A stretch of 64,000 nucleotides of DNA from JAICMB01 sp963838885 (GTDB taxonomy: Bacteria; Acidobacteriota; Terriglobia; Bryobacterales; Bryobacteraceae): NCBI GenBank assembly GCA_963838885.1, contig CAWITB010000039.1:186001-250000 (forward strand), in the 5' to 3' direction. Below the pieces are notes generated by a model, which was not told the DNA's origin, did no database searches, and worked only from the letters and a program-made list of their open reading frames with translations. Positions within the stretch are counted from its first letter, which is position 1. Each line of letters opens with the position of its first letter. The position numbers and the translations under genes are program-made. Shown here in pieces: positions 35,560-44,729 of the stretch.

Positions 35560-36228
35560 TCAAGACGGAATGCAACGCCCCGTGCTTCGGCCTACCGGCG
35601 CCTCGGGCCACAAAAACCGTGCCGTTTCCTCCCACATACGATCGAGAACATCGACCAGATCGTGATCGGAATCGAGTAGCCGCAGATCCACATTCGCATG
35701 GCTGCCGGCAAACTCGATCGAATATTCGGGCGGCACAACGTCATCGCGGCGGCCGTGGAAAATCAACGCCGGTTGCGCAAACTCCGGGTAGGGTTCGTAC
35801 TCGCTCGCGTCCTCGATCAACCCGTACTCGAGTTGATGCAGTTCGCCATCGCCATAATGTTGCACCGCGAGCGTTCCGGTCTCCTTCCACCGCATCATCG
35901 CTTCGGAACCGAGCCGCTCGCGCCAGCGCGGAACGAAACTGAAAGCCGGCGCCATCAGGACCAGCTTTTGCGCCTCGCGATGCCGCGCGGCGTACAACGC
36001 CGCCAGGTAACCGCCCAGACTCGATCCGATGAGGCAAACCGGCTCGCCGCCCGCGGTCCTCTCGATGACGCGCAACTGCGCCGTAATCGTCAGGCGCTCG
36101 AAATTTCCCTGCGCCAGATCCGGTATTTCAAGCTCGACGCCTCGTTGAGCGAAGCGCTCCCGAAAATAACGCGCCTTCTTCGAACCGGGACTGCTCGCGA
36201 ATCCGTGCAGGTAAACGACGCGGTTCAC
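35560..36228 (-). CDS. Alpha/beta hydrolase, YqiA/esterase type
   Basis: 222 residues from GTG 36228, which overlaps the preceding stop as GTGA. It opens directly with the oxyanion-hole strand VVYLHGFASSPGSKKARYF. The nucleophile elbow is CLIGSSLGGYLAALYAARH, the acid residue lies in ALIFHGRRDDVVPPEYS, and the catalytic His in LLDSDHDLVDVLD. This compact form without a lid resembles the YqiA/UPF0227 esterases. Probably hydrolyses a small ester; the physiological substrate is unknown. Likely co-translated with the upstream secreted protein. Confidence 0.85.
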   Translation of the reverse strand: MNRVVYLHGFASSPGSKKARYFRERFAQRGVELEIPDLAQGNFERLTITAQLRVIERTAGGEPVCLIGSSLGGYLAALYAARHREAQKLVLMAPAFSFVPRWRERLGSEAMMRWKETGTLAVQHYGDGELHQLEYGLIEDASEYEPYPEFAQPALIFHGRRDDVVPPEYSIEFAGSHANVDLRLLDSDHDLVDVLDRMWEETARFLWPEAPVGRSTGRCIPS

Positions 36229-37115
36229 TTCAACGATTGCCAGTTCGAGTATCTGAAATCGTCTTCGGCGGCGAGGATGTCGTTTTCGTAGCGCCGATGA
36301 AACGCCGCGAAAGGCAGCAGACTGCCCCTGGCGCCTTCGCCATAATCCACCTCGGCCTCGTCGCGGATCTCCAGTTTGCGGTCGTGGCGCGAGGTAATCA
36401 TGGTGATTCTCATGGGAAAACAATCCGGTAATCTTACCCAGATCCAGCCCGTCAACTTGCCCTTGGTTTCCTTGCCGCGATCGTTGATGCGCACCCCTTC
36501 AGGCCCGCTCTTCTGCGAATAACGAATCACCATGGTGCGGGCCACGCCGATGTTCTCCTCGCGATCGTACTCGAATACGAAGTTTTTTTGCCCGCTTTTA
36601 TCGAAAAGAAGGACCATTTGTCCCAGGTCGGTGGCAACGCCGCTCAGTCCCTCGGCCTCGAATTGCTGACGCATTTTCTTCTTTGCGTCGTCATCGTAGG
36701 AGAGCAGCGCATTGCGCAGGAACTTGCGTCCATCATCGTCCTTTGCCTCGGTTTCCTTGTCGACCGTGAGCACTTGCCGAATCTCGTGAATCGCGGGCGA
36801 GCCTCGCAGCGTCGTGAACGCGTAATAGGATACGATCTGGCGGACGGAGTACTGCGCGGCGGCGGGACTGAGCGCCGCGTCTCTTTTTTGCTCCTTATGC
36901 GCGGATGCGCGGTGTATCATGCGCTGCCGCAATGTTTCAAGGCCCATCACTTGCTGCGCGTTGGCCGCAAAACGTTCCGCCGCTTCGGCGATCCGGGGCA
37001 GCGCGCGAATGACGGCGGTATCTTGAGCGGACGTGGCGGCTCCACGCGGAGCGCTTGAGGCGGTCTGAGCGCACGCCATCGCGAACGCCGCGGCCGCGAG
37101 CGGGGCGAGCCTCAT
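36225..37115 (-). CDS. Secreted protein of unknown function
   Basis: 296 residues from ATG 37115. The N-terminus MRLAPLAAAAFAMACAQTAS is a signal peptide, possibly with a lipobox ending at Cys15. The remainder has no family I can name: an Ala/Arg-rich helix (RALPRIAEAAERFAANAQQV), then a beta-rich region with QYSVRQIVSYYAFTTLRGSP, VLLFDKSGQKNFVFEYDREE and GWIWVRLPDCFPMRITM, reminiscent of secreted acidobacterial proteins with a LolA/outer-membrane-like half-barrel. The GTGA overlap with the esterase gene suggests coupled expression. Confidence 0.6.
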   Translation of the reverse strand: MRLAPLAAAAFAMACAQTASSAPRGAATSAQDTAVIRALPRIAEAAERFAANAQQVMGLETLRQRMIHRASAHKEQKRDAALSPAAAQYSVRQIVSYYAFTTLRGSPAIHEIRQVLTVDKETEAKDDDGRKFLRNALLSYDDDAKKKMRQQFEAEGLSGVATDLGQMVLLFDKSGQKNFVFEYDREENIGVARTMVIRYSQKSGPEGVRINDRGKETKGKLTGWIWVRLPDCFPMRITMITSRHDRKLEIRDEAEVDYGEGARGSLLPFAAFHRRYENDILAAEDDFRYSNWQSLK

Positions 37116-37229
37116 GGTTCTAGTAGAGCACGCGCGCATTCGCGAAACGAGGAGGTGAAAAACAAATCTTACATGCTAGAATCAATGCGTTTGAACGTGG
37201 TTGTGGGCTGAGAAACTTGGGGAGGATAC

Positions 37230-37469
37230 ATGTCGCCAGTGGAACAGAAGGTGAAACAGATCATCGTGGAACAGCTCGGGGTGGACGAGAATCAGGTGGA
37301 CAACACCGCCTCCTTTGTGGACGATCTGGGCGCGGACTCGCTCGACATCGTCGAGCTCGTGATGGCGTTCGAAGAAGCTTTCGACATCGACATCCCGGAC
37401 GAAGACGCCGAAAAGATCACGACGGTCAAGGACGCCATCGACTACATCGAAGCAAAGAAGAAAAAGTAG
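37230..37469 (+). CDS. acpP: Acyl carrier protein
   Basis: 79 residues, typical ACP length and acidity. The phosphopantetheine attachment Ser37 lies in DDLGADSLDIVELVMAFEEA. A strong ribosome binding site GGGGAGG ends 4 nt before the ATG. A possible -10 box TAGAAT lies at 37177-37182. It carries growing acyl chains in type II fatty acid synthesis. fabF follows after 18 bp, the standard arrangement. Confidence 0.97.
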   Translation: MSPVEQKVKQIIVEQLGVDENQVDNTASFVDDLGADSLDIVELVMAFEEAFDIDIPDEDAEKITTVKDAIDYIEAKKKK

Positions 37470-37487
37470 CGAGAGCGGAGCGGGATT

Positions 37488-38729
37488 TTGGCTCGCAGAG
37501 TTGTAGTAACGGGAGTCGGCCTGGTCACTTCGTTGGGCATTGGCACGGAGGAGACCTGGCGCGGCCTTTGCGAAGGCCGCAACGGCATCTCGCGCATCGA
37601 ACAGTTCGACGCCGCCGCGTTTAATTGCCGCATCGCCGGGGAAGTAAAAACCTTCGATCCGGCGCGGTTCATCGAGCGCAAAGAAATCAAAAAGATGGGC
37701 CGCTTCATCCAGTTCGCGATCGCGGCCACGGAATTTGCGATGGCGCAATCCGGTGTGAAGATCGATGCCGATATGGCCGATCGCGCCGGAGTTTATATCG
37801 GCAGCGGAATCGGCGGGTTTGAAGTCATTGAGCGGGAGCATCGCATTCTGCTCGAAAAAGGACCCAGCCGCATCTCGCCGTTTTTTATTCCAGCGACGAT
37901 TATCAATCTCGCATCGGGCTACGTTTCGATTCGCACCGGCGCTAAAGGCCCGAACTCGGCGACCGCGACGGCCTGCACCACCAGCGCTCATTCGATCGGC
38001 GATTCATACAAGATCATCCAGCGCGACGCCGCCGACGTAATGATCTGCGGGGGCGCCGAGGCGTGCATAACGCCCATGGGAATCGGGGGGTTCGCTGCCA
38101 TGCGAGCGCTGTCGCAGCGCAATGGCGATCCCGCTCGCGCCTCGCGGCCCTGGGACAAGGAGCGCGACGGCTTCGTGGTGGGAGAAGGCGCGGGTATCCT
38201 GGTTCTCGAGGAATTGGACTTCGCGAAACGGCGCGGCGCGTCCATCCTGGCCGAAATCTCCGGATATGGAATGAGCGCCGATGCGTTTCACATCACCAGC
38301 CCGTCCGAGGATGGCGACGGCGCCTTTCGCGTGATGCGTCACGCCTTGGACGATGCGGGACTGGAGCCGCGCGACATCGATTACATAAACGCTCACGGGA
38401 CCTCGACCGAGGTGGGCGACAGGATTGAGACCACCGCGATCAAGCGCGCCTTCTGCGAACATGCCCGCAAGCTTTGCGTCAGCTCCACCAAGTCGATGAC
38501 CGGGCACTTGCTGGGCGGGGCCGGCGGACTCGAAGCGGGCATCACGGTCCTCGCGATACGCGATCAGATCGCCCCGCCCACCATTAACTATGAATTCCCC
38601 GATCCCGAGTGCGACCTCGACTATGTCCCCAACCAGGCCAGACCCCTCCGCATCGATCACGCGTTGTCGAATTCATTTGGGTTCGGCGGAACTAATGGAT
38701 GTCTGATTTTCAGTAAATACGCCGGATAG
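37488..38729 (+). CDS. fabF: Beta-ketoacyl-ACP synthase II
   Basis: 413 residues starting at TTG 37488 (ARRVVVTGVGLVTSLG). Condensing enzyme that elongates acyl-ACP with malonyl-ACP. The catalytic triad is present: Cys163 in TATACTTSAHSIG, His in NAHGTSTEVGD, and His in KSMTGHLLGGAGGLEA. The C-terminus has SNSFGFGGTNGCLIF. It sits between acpP and the ETF genes in one operon, linking fatty acid elongation to electron transfer. Confidence 0.97.
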   Translation: MARRVVVTGVGLVTSLGIGTEETWRGLCEGRNGISRIEQFDAAAFNCRIAGEVKTFDPARFIERKEIKKMGRFIQFAIAATEFAMAQSGVKIDADMADRAGVYIGSGIGGFEVIEREHRILLEKGPSRISPFFIPATIINLASGYVSIRTGAKGPNSATATACTTSAHSIGDSYKIIQRDAADVMICGGAEACITPMGIGGFAAMRALSQRNGDPARASRPWDKERDGFVVGEGAGILVLEELDFAKRRGASILAEISGYGMSADAFHITSPSEDGDGAFRVMRHALDDAGLEPRDIDYINAHGTSTEVGDRIETTAIKRAFCEHARKLCVSSTKSMTGHLLGGAGGLEAGITVLAIRDQIAPPTINYEFPDPECDLDYVPNQARPLRIDHALSNSFGFGGTNGCLIFSKYAG

Positions 38730-38738
38730 CTCTTGGAC

Positions 38739-39509
38739 ATGAAGATAATCGTCTGCATCAAGCAGGTACCCGTACGCGACTCGCAGTTGAGAGTGGATTC
38801 GAGCGGCCGCTGGATTCAGGAAAGCGACCTCAACTTCGAGATCAACGAGCCGGACGCGTACGCGCTCGAAGAGGCCCTGCAACTCAAGGAGAAGCATGGC
38901 GGCGAAGTGGTCGCGCTGTGCGCCGGTCCGGCGCGCGCCTCGCAAACCATACGCGAGGCGCTGGCCAAAGGCGCCGATCGGGCGCTGCATATCGAAGATG
39001 AAAACGTATCGTCGTGGGACACTTTGGGTCTCGCGCGTTTGCTCGCCAAAGCCGCCGCGCCGGAGAAGCCCGATCTTATCCTCACCGGTCTGCAATCGGA
39101 CGATCTCGGCTATGGCCAAACCGGAGTGGTTCTCGCCGAGATCCTTGGCGTGCCGCACGCCACCATCATCATGGCCGTGGAGGCGCTGGATCATGGAATC
39201 CGCGTGAAGCGGGAACTCGAGAACGGCTGGTTTCAGCACATCGAAATGCCTCTTCCCGCCGTGCTCACGATTCAGTCGGGCATCAACAAGCTCCGTTATG
39301 CCACCCTCATGGGTATCAAGAAGGCCAAGGGAAAAGAAGTGAAGCGGTTGACCGTCGGCGAGCTCGGCGTAAGCCCATCGCCTACCGCCGTCATCGAGCG
39401 CGTTTACCTTCCGCAAAAGGCGAAGCAGACGCAGTTGCTCGACGGAAGCCCCAAGGAAGCGGCGGCGAAACTGGTCGAAAAACTCAAATTTGAGGCGCGC
39501 GTTTTATGA
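38739..39509 (+). CDS. etfB: Electron transfer flavoprotein, beta subunit
   Basis: 256 residues from ATG 38739 (MKIIVCIKQVPVRDSQLRVD). EtfB hallmarks: EINEPDAYALEEALQLKEKH, LILTGLQSDDLGYGQTGVVL, PLPAVLTIQSGINKLRYATL and GIKKAKGKEVKRL. Forms a heterodimer with EtfA, binds AMP, and relays electrons from acyl-CoA and other dehydrogenases to the quinone pool via ETF dehydrogenase. Starts 9 bp after fabF and overlaps etfA by 4 bp (ATGA). Confidence 0.95.
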   Translation: MKIIVCIKQVPVRDSQLRVDSSGRWIQESDLNFEINEPDAYALEEALQLKEKHGGEVVALCAGPARASQTIREALAKGADRALHIEDENVSSWDTLGLARLLAKAAAPEKPDLILTGLQSDDLGYGQTGVVLAEILGVPHATIIMAVEALDHGIRVKRELENGWFQHIEMPLPAVLTIQSGINKLRYATLMGIKKAKGKEVKRLTVGELGVSPSPTAVIERVYLPQKAKQTQLLDGSPKEAAAKLVEKLKFEARVL

Positions 39510-40489
39510 GCGGGACCGTTCTCGTAATCATGGAACAGCGCGGCGGCGCCTGGAACCGCATGTCCTTTGAAACGCTCACGGCGGCGCAGCAGCTTGCCTC
39601 CGGCGTGGGCGCCTCGACGGCGGCCGCGGCGCCCGGCAAAGCCGTGGATGCGCTTGCGAACGAGCTTGCGTCGAAGGACCTGGAACGCGTCTACGCGATC
39701 GATCACGATCTGCTCGACAACTACACCGCGGATGCTTTCACGGCCGCGCTCGAGCAGTTGATTCGCAAGACGCAGCCATCCTTCGTGCTGTTCCCGCACA
39801 CGTACCAGGTGCGCGATTTCGCGCCTAAACTCGCCACGCGCTTCGGCCAGGTGCTCATTAGCGATGTCGTCGCAATCCGCTCCGAAGGCGGCAATCCCAC
39901 CTTCGTTCGGCAACTCTTTCAAGGCAAGCTCAACGCCGACGTGAAGCCGGGCGGTCCGGCGCCGCACTTCATCTCGGTCCAGGCAGGAGCCTTCCGCGCC
40001 GAACAGGCCCGAGCGGGAACCGCTGAGGTCGAAAAATTCACGCCCGATCTGGACCCGGGCGCGATTCGCACAAAACCGGGTGAGCCATTCCGCGAATCGG
40101 CCCGCGCCGTCGATCTTACGTCCGCCGACATTATCGTTTCAGTCGGCCGCGGAATCAAGGAGAAGGACAACATCGGCATCGTGGAAGAGCTCGCCAAAGC
40201 CATGGGCGGTGAGCTGGCGGCTTCGCGTCCCATCTGCGACAGCGGCTGGCTGCCCATGGAGCGGCAGGTGGGCAGCTCCGGCCAGACCGTGTCGCCTAAG
40301 GTCTACCTCGCGGTCGGCATCTCCGGGGCCATCCAGCACCTGGTCGGCATGAAGGGATCGAAGACCATCGTCGCCATCAACAAGGATTCCAATGCGCCGA
40401 TTTTCGAAGTGGCCGATTACGGCATCGTCGGGGATCTCTTCGAAGTTGTCCCCGCTTTGACCGAAGAGGTTAAAAAAGCCAAGGGTTAG
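39506..40489 (+). CDS. etfA: Electron transfer flavoprotein, alpha subunit
   Basis: 327 residues. The C-terminal FAD-binding domain is clear: DIIVSVGRGIKEKDNIGIVE, ASRPICDSGWLPMERQVGSS, GQTVSPKVYLAVGISGAIQH and IVAINKDSNAPIFEVADYGI. The N-terminal half is the alpha/beta domain that contacts EtfB. It begins in an ATGA overlap with etfB, so the pair is translationally coupled. Confidence 0.95.
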   Translation: MSGTVLVIMEQRGGAWNRMSFETLTAAQQLASGVGASTAAAAPGKAVDALANELASKDLERVYAIDHDLLDNYTADAFTAALEQLIRKTQPSFVLFPHTYQVRDFAPKLATRFGQVLISDVVAIRSEGGNPTFVRQLFQGKLNADVKPGGPAPHFISVQAGAFRAEQARAGTAEVEKFTPDLDPGAIRTKPGEPFRESARAVDLTSADIIVSVGRGIKEKDNIGIVEELAKAMGGELAASRPICDSGWLPMERQVGSSGQTVSPKVYLAVGISGAIQHLVGMKGSKTIVAINKDSNAPIFEVADYGIVGDLFEVVPALTEEVKKAKG

Positions 40490-40537
40490 CGAGCAAATGC
40501 GCGGCCGTTGAGAAGCGGAGCCGCGCTCAGGTCCATC

Positions 40538-41087
40538 AATGCCCGTTTACGCCTATGTCATGGTGGCCACCGGCTCTATTTTGTGGGCCGCTCCGTTCCC
40601 GATTTTCCGATCGGTCACAAAGAGGCTTCCTCACGCTTGACCGGGGAGCGCGCTGGGGCGTGATTCTGCAATGCTTGGGGTACTCGCTATGGTGGTAAGG
40701 ATCGTTCTGGTTGAGATCGCCCGCGGTCTGGCAGGTTATCCTATCCGCTTTCTGTTTTGCCGCGGCAAGCCTTCTTTCCTGGACCGCCGCCCGCGCGCTG
40801 GGGCGTCAACTGCGCGTCCATGCCGCCCTGACTGCGAGCACGAACTCATTCGATCCGGTCCTTATCGCTTCGTGCGGCGCCCCGTTTACACACCGATGCT
40901 CTGCATACTCGCAGGGACCGCCCTTTTGATGACACCGTTTTATCTTTTCATCGCGGCCTTGCTGCTGTTTCTCATTGGCACGGAGATCCGAATGCGCATT
41001 GAAGAGCGGCTCCTCGCGTCGCGATTCGGGCATAGCTCCTCACCTACCGGCGCGCCGTGCCGCGATTCATTCCGTTTTCAAAGGTGA
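40538..41087 (+). pseudogene. Isoprenylcysteine carboxyl methyltransferase (ICMT)-like membrane protein, frameshifted
   Basis: Three frames carry successive parts: MPVYAYVMVATGSILWAA (first membrane helix), then SPAVWQVILSAFCFAAASLL with TAARALGRQLRVHAAL, then HELIRSGPYRFVRRPVYTPM, MTPFYLFIAALLLFLIGTEI and RIEERLLASRFG. The GPYR-x-VR-x-P-x-Y motif is the cofactor-site signature of ICMT/PEMT-type membrane methyltransferases. At least two shifts (near 40635 and 40840) break it. The final residues also lack the usual AYRRRVPALIPF end. Confidence 0.65.
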
Positions 41088-41091
41088 TGTG

Positions 41092-42295
41092 ATGGCCAGC
41101 GAGCGTGAACTCGAACTCATCCGCGCCGCCGCCGACGGCGACCTTGAAGGCGTGCGCATTCTGATCGGCCGGGGCGCCAAGGTCAACGCCCGCCACAAAA
41201 ACGGCATGACGCCCCTGCTGGCCGCGGCCCTCTATGGCAAGACCGACGTCATGCAGTTGCTGCTGGTTCAGGGCGCCGATATCAAATTGCGCTACAGCAA
41301 CGACGCCACCGTGTTGATTCTGGCCGCGACGCAGGGGCAGGCATCGTCCGTGCGCGCTGCTGCTGGGAAAGGGCGCAAACCCCAACGAGCGCGCTCGCGG
41401 TGGATCGACGGCGCTGCTGGCCGCTGCAGTCGGCGGCTACACGGAGGTAATCGAGGCGCTGCTGGCCAAAGGCGCCGATCCCAATCTGGGCGACGCCAAC
41501 GGGTCCACGGCCTTGATCGCGGCCGCCGCGAACGGCCATCTCGAAGCGGTTTGCGCGCTTCTCGACAGCGGCGCGGAAGTGAACGCGCGCACCCGCTCCG
41601 GCATCACCGCCTTGCTTTCGGCGCTGAGCGCCGCGGCCATCGTATGGCGTCTTTTGGAACATGGCGCCGACCCTAATGCGACGGATGAGCAAGGCCGGCC
41701 CGCGCTCGTCGTCGCCGCGGCCCAGGGCTCGCTCGAGGTCGTCCAGGTCCTGCTCGACAGGGGCGCTGTCATCGACGCGGCCGATCCTAGCGGAACCACG
41801 CCGCTGATCGCCTCGTGTCTCTATGGTCACGTGCCGGTTGCGCGCATGCTGCTCGACCGCGGCGCCGACTCCAGCGCGCGCGCCGGCAGCGACACCACGG
41901 CGCTCATCGGCGCCATTGTGCGGGGCCACACCGAGATTCTCGAACTGCTTCTCGAGCGCGGCGCGGATGCCAATCGCGCGGCCACCGGAGGCGTCACGCC
42001 GCTGATGATCGCGGCCAACAACGCTCCCGCCATGGCGCCCTTGCTGCTCCAGCATGGCGCCGATGTCAACGCGGCGGACGAGAACGGAACCAGCGCTCTT
42101 CACGTGGCCGCGCTAAAGGGCGACGATGCGCTCGCGAGGGCGCTGCTTGGTAAGGGAGCGGACGCTCGCCGCCCGGCGCGGAACGGCCTCACGGCGGCGC
42201 AAGTGGCGGAAGCGGCCGGACACCACGATTTGGCCTCTTTATTGGGCGGTTTTCCGGCGGGAAGCGATCTCCCGCGGGGCGATGAAAGCGCGTAA
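41092..42295 (+). CDS. Ankyrin-repeat protein, single frameshift
   Basis: ATG 41092, with AAAGGTGATG just upstream. About eleven ankyrin repeats of about 33 residues: NGMTPLLAAALYGKTDVMQL, NGSTALIAAAANGHLEAVCA, GTTPLIASCLYGHVPVARML, GGVTPLMIAANNAPAMAPLL, and a last unit NGLTAAQVAEAAGHHDLASL. The frame breaks near 41345; shifting by one base restores IVRALLLGKGANPNERARGG. Overall length is 3n+1, as for a single gained base. No signal peptide or catalytic domain. It probably mediates protein contacts in the cytoplasm. Confidence 0.8.
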
Positions 42296-42341
42296 ATCGC
42301 TCACAACTCCGCGAAATCGAGCGATATGCATTTCGTAGCCC

Positions 42342-44171
42342 ATGAATGGCAATATCGCACCGCTGCTGGAGCGCTTTACGGAACGGCCCAGCGCCGTGCG
42401 CGAGGAATTGCGGATATACGCCGAAGGCGACCCCCAGGGTTTCCGTCAAGAGGTCATGCCCTTGCTGCGAAACGGCTGCGATGCCGCGGCGCGACGCTTC
42501 ATTTTGCAGTTGTTAGTCCAACACTCCGGCCTGATCGGCTATCTGGCCGACCCGGCGCAATCCCCCATCGAATCCGCCATCGCATTTGCGAAAGAACTGC
42601 GGGACTCGGGAGTGCCGCTCGAAACCGCACTCGATCATCTGCTCGCGTCCGCCGTTTGCGACCGCGACGCCGGCGATACGATCGTCCGCCTGCTTGCTCT
42701 TTTTTCGGCTCTCTCGTGGAGCACGCGCATTATCGAATTGCGTACGGAATTGATGGCCCATTGCGACGAGCGCGTACGCTCCAAGGCGGCCATGGAAATC
42801 GCCAAATCCATTAAGAGCGCCGCATGGGTCGCCAGCATCCTGATCAAGGAGCATCCCCGTGTCCAGGCCAATGCCGTCGAGGGATTGTGGGACAACCCCG
42901 ATCGCGATCTGAAGCCCATACTTATGATCGCCTCGCGGTCCCCGCACGGCCGCGTGGCCGCCAACGGCTTGCTGGGGCTATACCGGCACGGCGCCCTGGA
43001 GTCCATCGCACTATTGTTGAAAATGGCCGAGGCCGGCGACCCGGACCGCCGCGGAAGCGCGATTTGGGCCATGGGCGAAACGCAGGATCCGCGTTTTCTG
43101 CCCTTCCTGATCGCCGCGTTCGAGAAAGCTCAGGGCAAGGACAAGCACCGGGTTCTGCGGGCGCTGTCGCGCATCCGGCAGCAGCAAAAGGCCGCCGAAC
43201 AGGCTGGAAAAGTGCTCCTGCGCGTGCTGGGAGCTTCCGTCCGGGAGGACGGCTCGCGCTGGCTGAACGTCTCCGTCTGGTCGCAATCGGCCAGCCTGGG
43301 GTCCATGCCGGCGACGAGATTCGCGCTGTGGGAAAACGAGCGGCTGATCACCGATTATTCCGTGCAGATCGTTCCTACGCCGCCCGTCCTGATCGTCGGC
43401 TGCGTCACGCCGCGGTTTACATCCAAGGTGGACGCTTACGGGCAAGCCGTGGAGCGCGCTCTGCTCGCCTGCGCCGATCTCAAACGCAGCATGGACCCGT
43501 GGTGCATGCAGCGCTATCTCGAAAGCGTCCAGACCTCTACCCCCGATTCGCAAGTTTCAATGAGCTCCGGCGATCCCGCCCTGGCGCTGCACTTGAAAAT
43601 CCATCGCGGCTTCGTTCTGGCGCCGGATCTGTTCCGCAAAATGGCCGCCGAGCCGGGCCCCCGCACGCGCGCCACTACCGACGTGACGCTCGCCATCGCC
43701 AAAGTTGTCCATGTGCTCGGAAGCGCTTCCGGCCGGCGGCATGTACTTGCATTCTTCGAATCGAGCCCCGTCGATGAAGTCTTGTTGCGCCGTCTGGCAA
43801 ACTCGCTCAAGACCGAGTCATTGAGCTTGCATGGTTTCGCTCCGCAATCGGGATCCGGCCACGATTTAATTCGCGAGCTCTGCGAAACCACGCCGGGCGG
43901 ATCCTTCGCGGCCGTTCCCCACGACCGCCTTGGCGACGCCGTTATGCAGGCCTATCTGGCCTTGCTCGATCGCTACGAGATCACATACCCGGCCCCCGAT
44001 CCTGCCGCTCCCGCTCCGCCGCGCTGTGAGTTGCGGCTTTCGGCGCCTCAAGGCGCGGTCTCCTTGGCCATCGACTTCCCCTCCGCTACATCTCCCAACT
44101 CGACCGTGATCCCGCCCGGACCACCGCCGCCGGCGTCACTGCCGGAACCCATAACCCACGGCGCAAATTGA
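42342..44171 (+). CDS. HEAT-repeat protein with C-terminal degenerate VWFA-related domain
   Basis: 609 residues. The first 290 or so are alpha-helical repeats of HEAT type (HCDERVRSKAAMEIAKSIKS, PRVQANAVEGLWDNPDRDLK, GDPDRRGSAIWAMGETQDPR). The second half follows the layout of acidobacterial VWFA-related proteins: an N-terminal beta strand pair (SRWLNVSVWSQSASLGSMPA), then the first Rossmann strand PPVLIVGCVTPRF where a canonical domain has DxSxS. It then has RRHVLAFFESS and the terminal LDRYEITYPAP. The metal-binding Asp is thus missing. No signal peptide. It lies 87 bp upstream of the RsbW/RsbV pair. Confidence 0.65.
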   Translation: MNGNIAPLLERFTERPSAVREELRIYAEGDPQGFRQEVMPLLRNGCDAAARRFILQLLVQHSGLIGYLADPAQSPIESAIAFAKELRDSGVPLETALDHLLASAVCDRDAGDTIVRLLALFSALSWSTRIIELRTELMAHCDERVRSKAAMEIAKSIKSAAWVASILIKEHPRVQANAVEGLWDNPDRDLKPILMIASRSPHGRVAANGLLGLYRHGALESIALLLKMAEAGDPDRRGSAIWAMGETQDPRFLPFLIAAFEKAQGKDKHRVLRALSRIRQQQKAAEQAGKVLLRVLGASVREDGSRWLNVSVWSQSASLGSMPATRFALWENERLITDYSVQIVPTPPVLIVGCVTPRFTSKVDAYGQAVERALLACADLKRSMDPWCMQRYLESVQTSTPDSQVSMSSGDPALALHLKIHRGFVLAPDLFRKMAAEPGPRTRATTDVTLAIAKVVHVLGSASGRRHVLAFFESSPVDEVLLRRLANSLKTESLSLHGFAPQSGSGHDLIRELCETTPGGSFAAVPHDRLGDAVMQAYLALLDRYEITYPAPDPAAPAPPRCELRLSAPQGAVSLAIDFPSATSPNSTVIPPGPPPPASLPEPITHGAN

Positions 44172-44246
44172 CTTTCCCCGGCCTGGTATTTACTGTTAAG
44201 ATTCAGCTTGACGCCGCGCGGCGTAGAAGCATGGAGCGAAGAAGCG

Positions 44247-44252
44247 TAACCT
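44247..44252 (+). promoter_or_regulatory. -10-like TAACCT directly before the RsbW-like start
   Basis: TAACCT ends 6 nt before ATG 44259. No ribosome binding site lies in the gap. Confidence 0.35.
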
Positions 44253-44258
44253 GACGCT

Positions 44259-44729
44259 ATGCCGGAGAACCAAAGCGGTGAGGTCCAGACCGTAGACGCG
44301 CTGCTTGATTCCACATTGGAAAGCGTCGATGAAGCGGAGCATACCGTCCTACGCATGGCCGCCCGGGCGGGGCTGGAGGAAGACGATTTGCACGCCCTCG
44401 GCATGGCCGTGCGCGAGGCGGCCGTAAACGCCGTCGTTCATGGAAATCGTTACAACTCGCGCAAGAAAGTCCATCTGAAGGTGTCCCTTTCCTCCGACCG
44501 GCTCGCGATCGTGATCGGGGACGAAGGGGAGGGCTTCGAAAGGGATGCGATTGCCGACCCGCTCGCGCCCGAGAATCTGTTGCGCCAGTCGGGGCGTGGT
44601 CTGCTGCTAATCCGCGCGTTTGTGGACGAACTCGAAATTCGCCGCAGGCAGCCCCGCGGCACGGAAGTCCAGCTGGTAAAGTATCTGGCGAACGAAAATT
44701 CCAATCGAGGAGGGAGAAGTGAGCATTAA
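44259..44729 (+). CDS. Anti-sigma regulatory factor, serine kinase type (RsbW-like HATPase)
   Basis: 156 residues. GHKL ATPase fold without a dimerisation His domain: N box in LGMAVREAAVNAVVHGNRYN, G1 box VIGDEGEGFERD, and G2 region LRQSGRGLLLIRAFVDELEI. Such proteins bind and inhibit a sigma factor and inactivate the cognate STAS protein by phosphorylating it. The STAS gene overlaps its 3' end by 11 bp, and the STAS ribosome binding site (GGAGGG) lies inside this gene, so the two are coupled. No sigma factor gene is nearby. Confidence 0.9.
   Translation: MPENQSGEVQTVDALLDSTLESVDEAEHTVLRMAARAGLEEDDLHALGMAVREAAVNAVVHGNRYNSRKKVHLKVSLSSDRLAIVIGDEGEGFERDAIADPLAPENLLRQSGRGLLLIRAFVDELEIRRRQPRGTEVQLVKYLANENSNRGGRSEH

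Noticed and set aside
40499..40526. GCGCGGC / GCCGCGC hairpin after etfA as a terminator
   Set aside because: Stem of only 7 bp, no T run, and such palindromes are frequent in GC-rich DNA.
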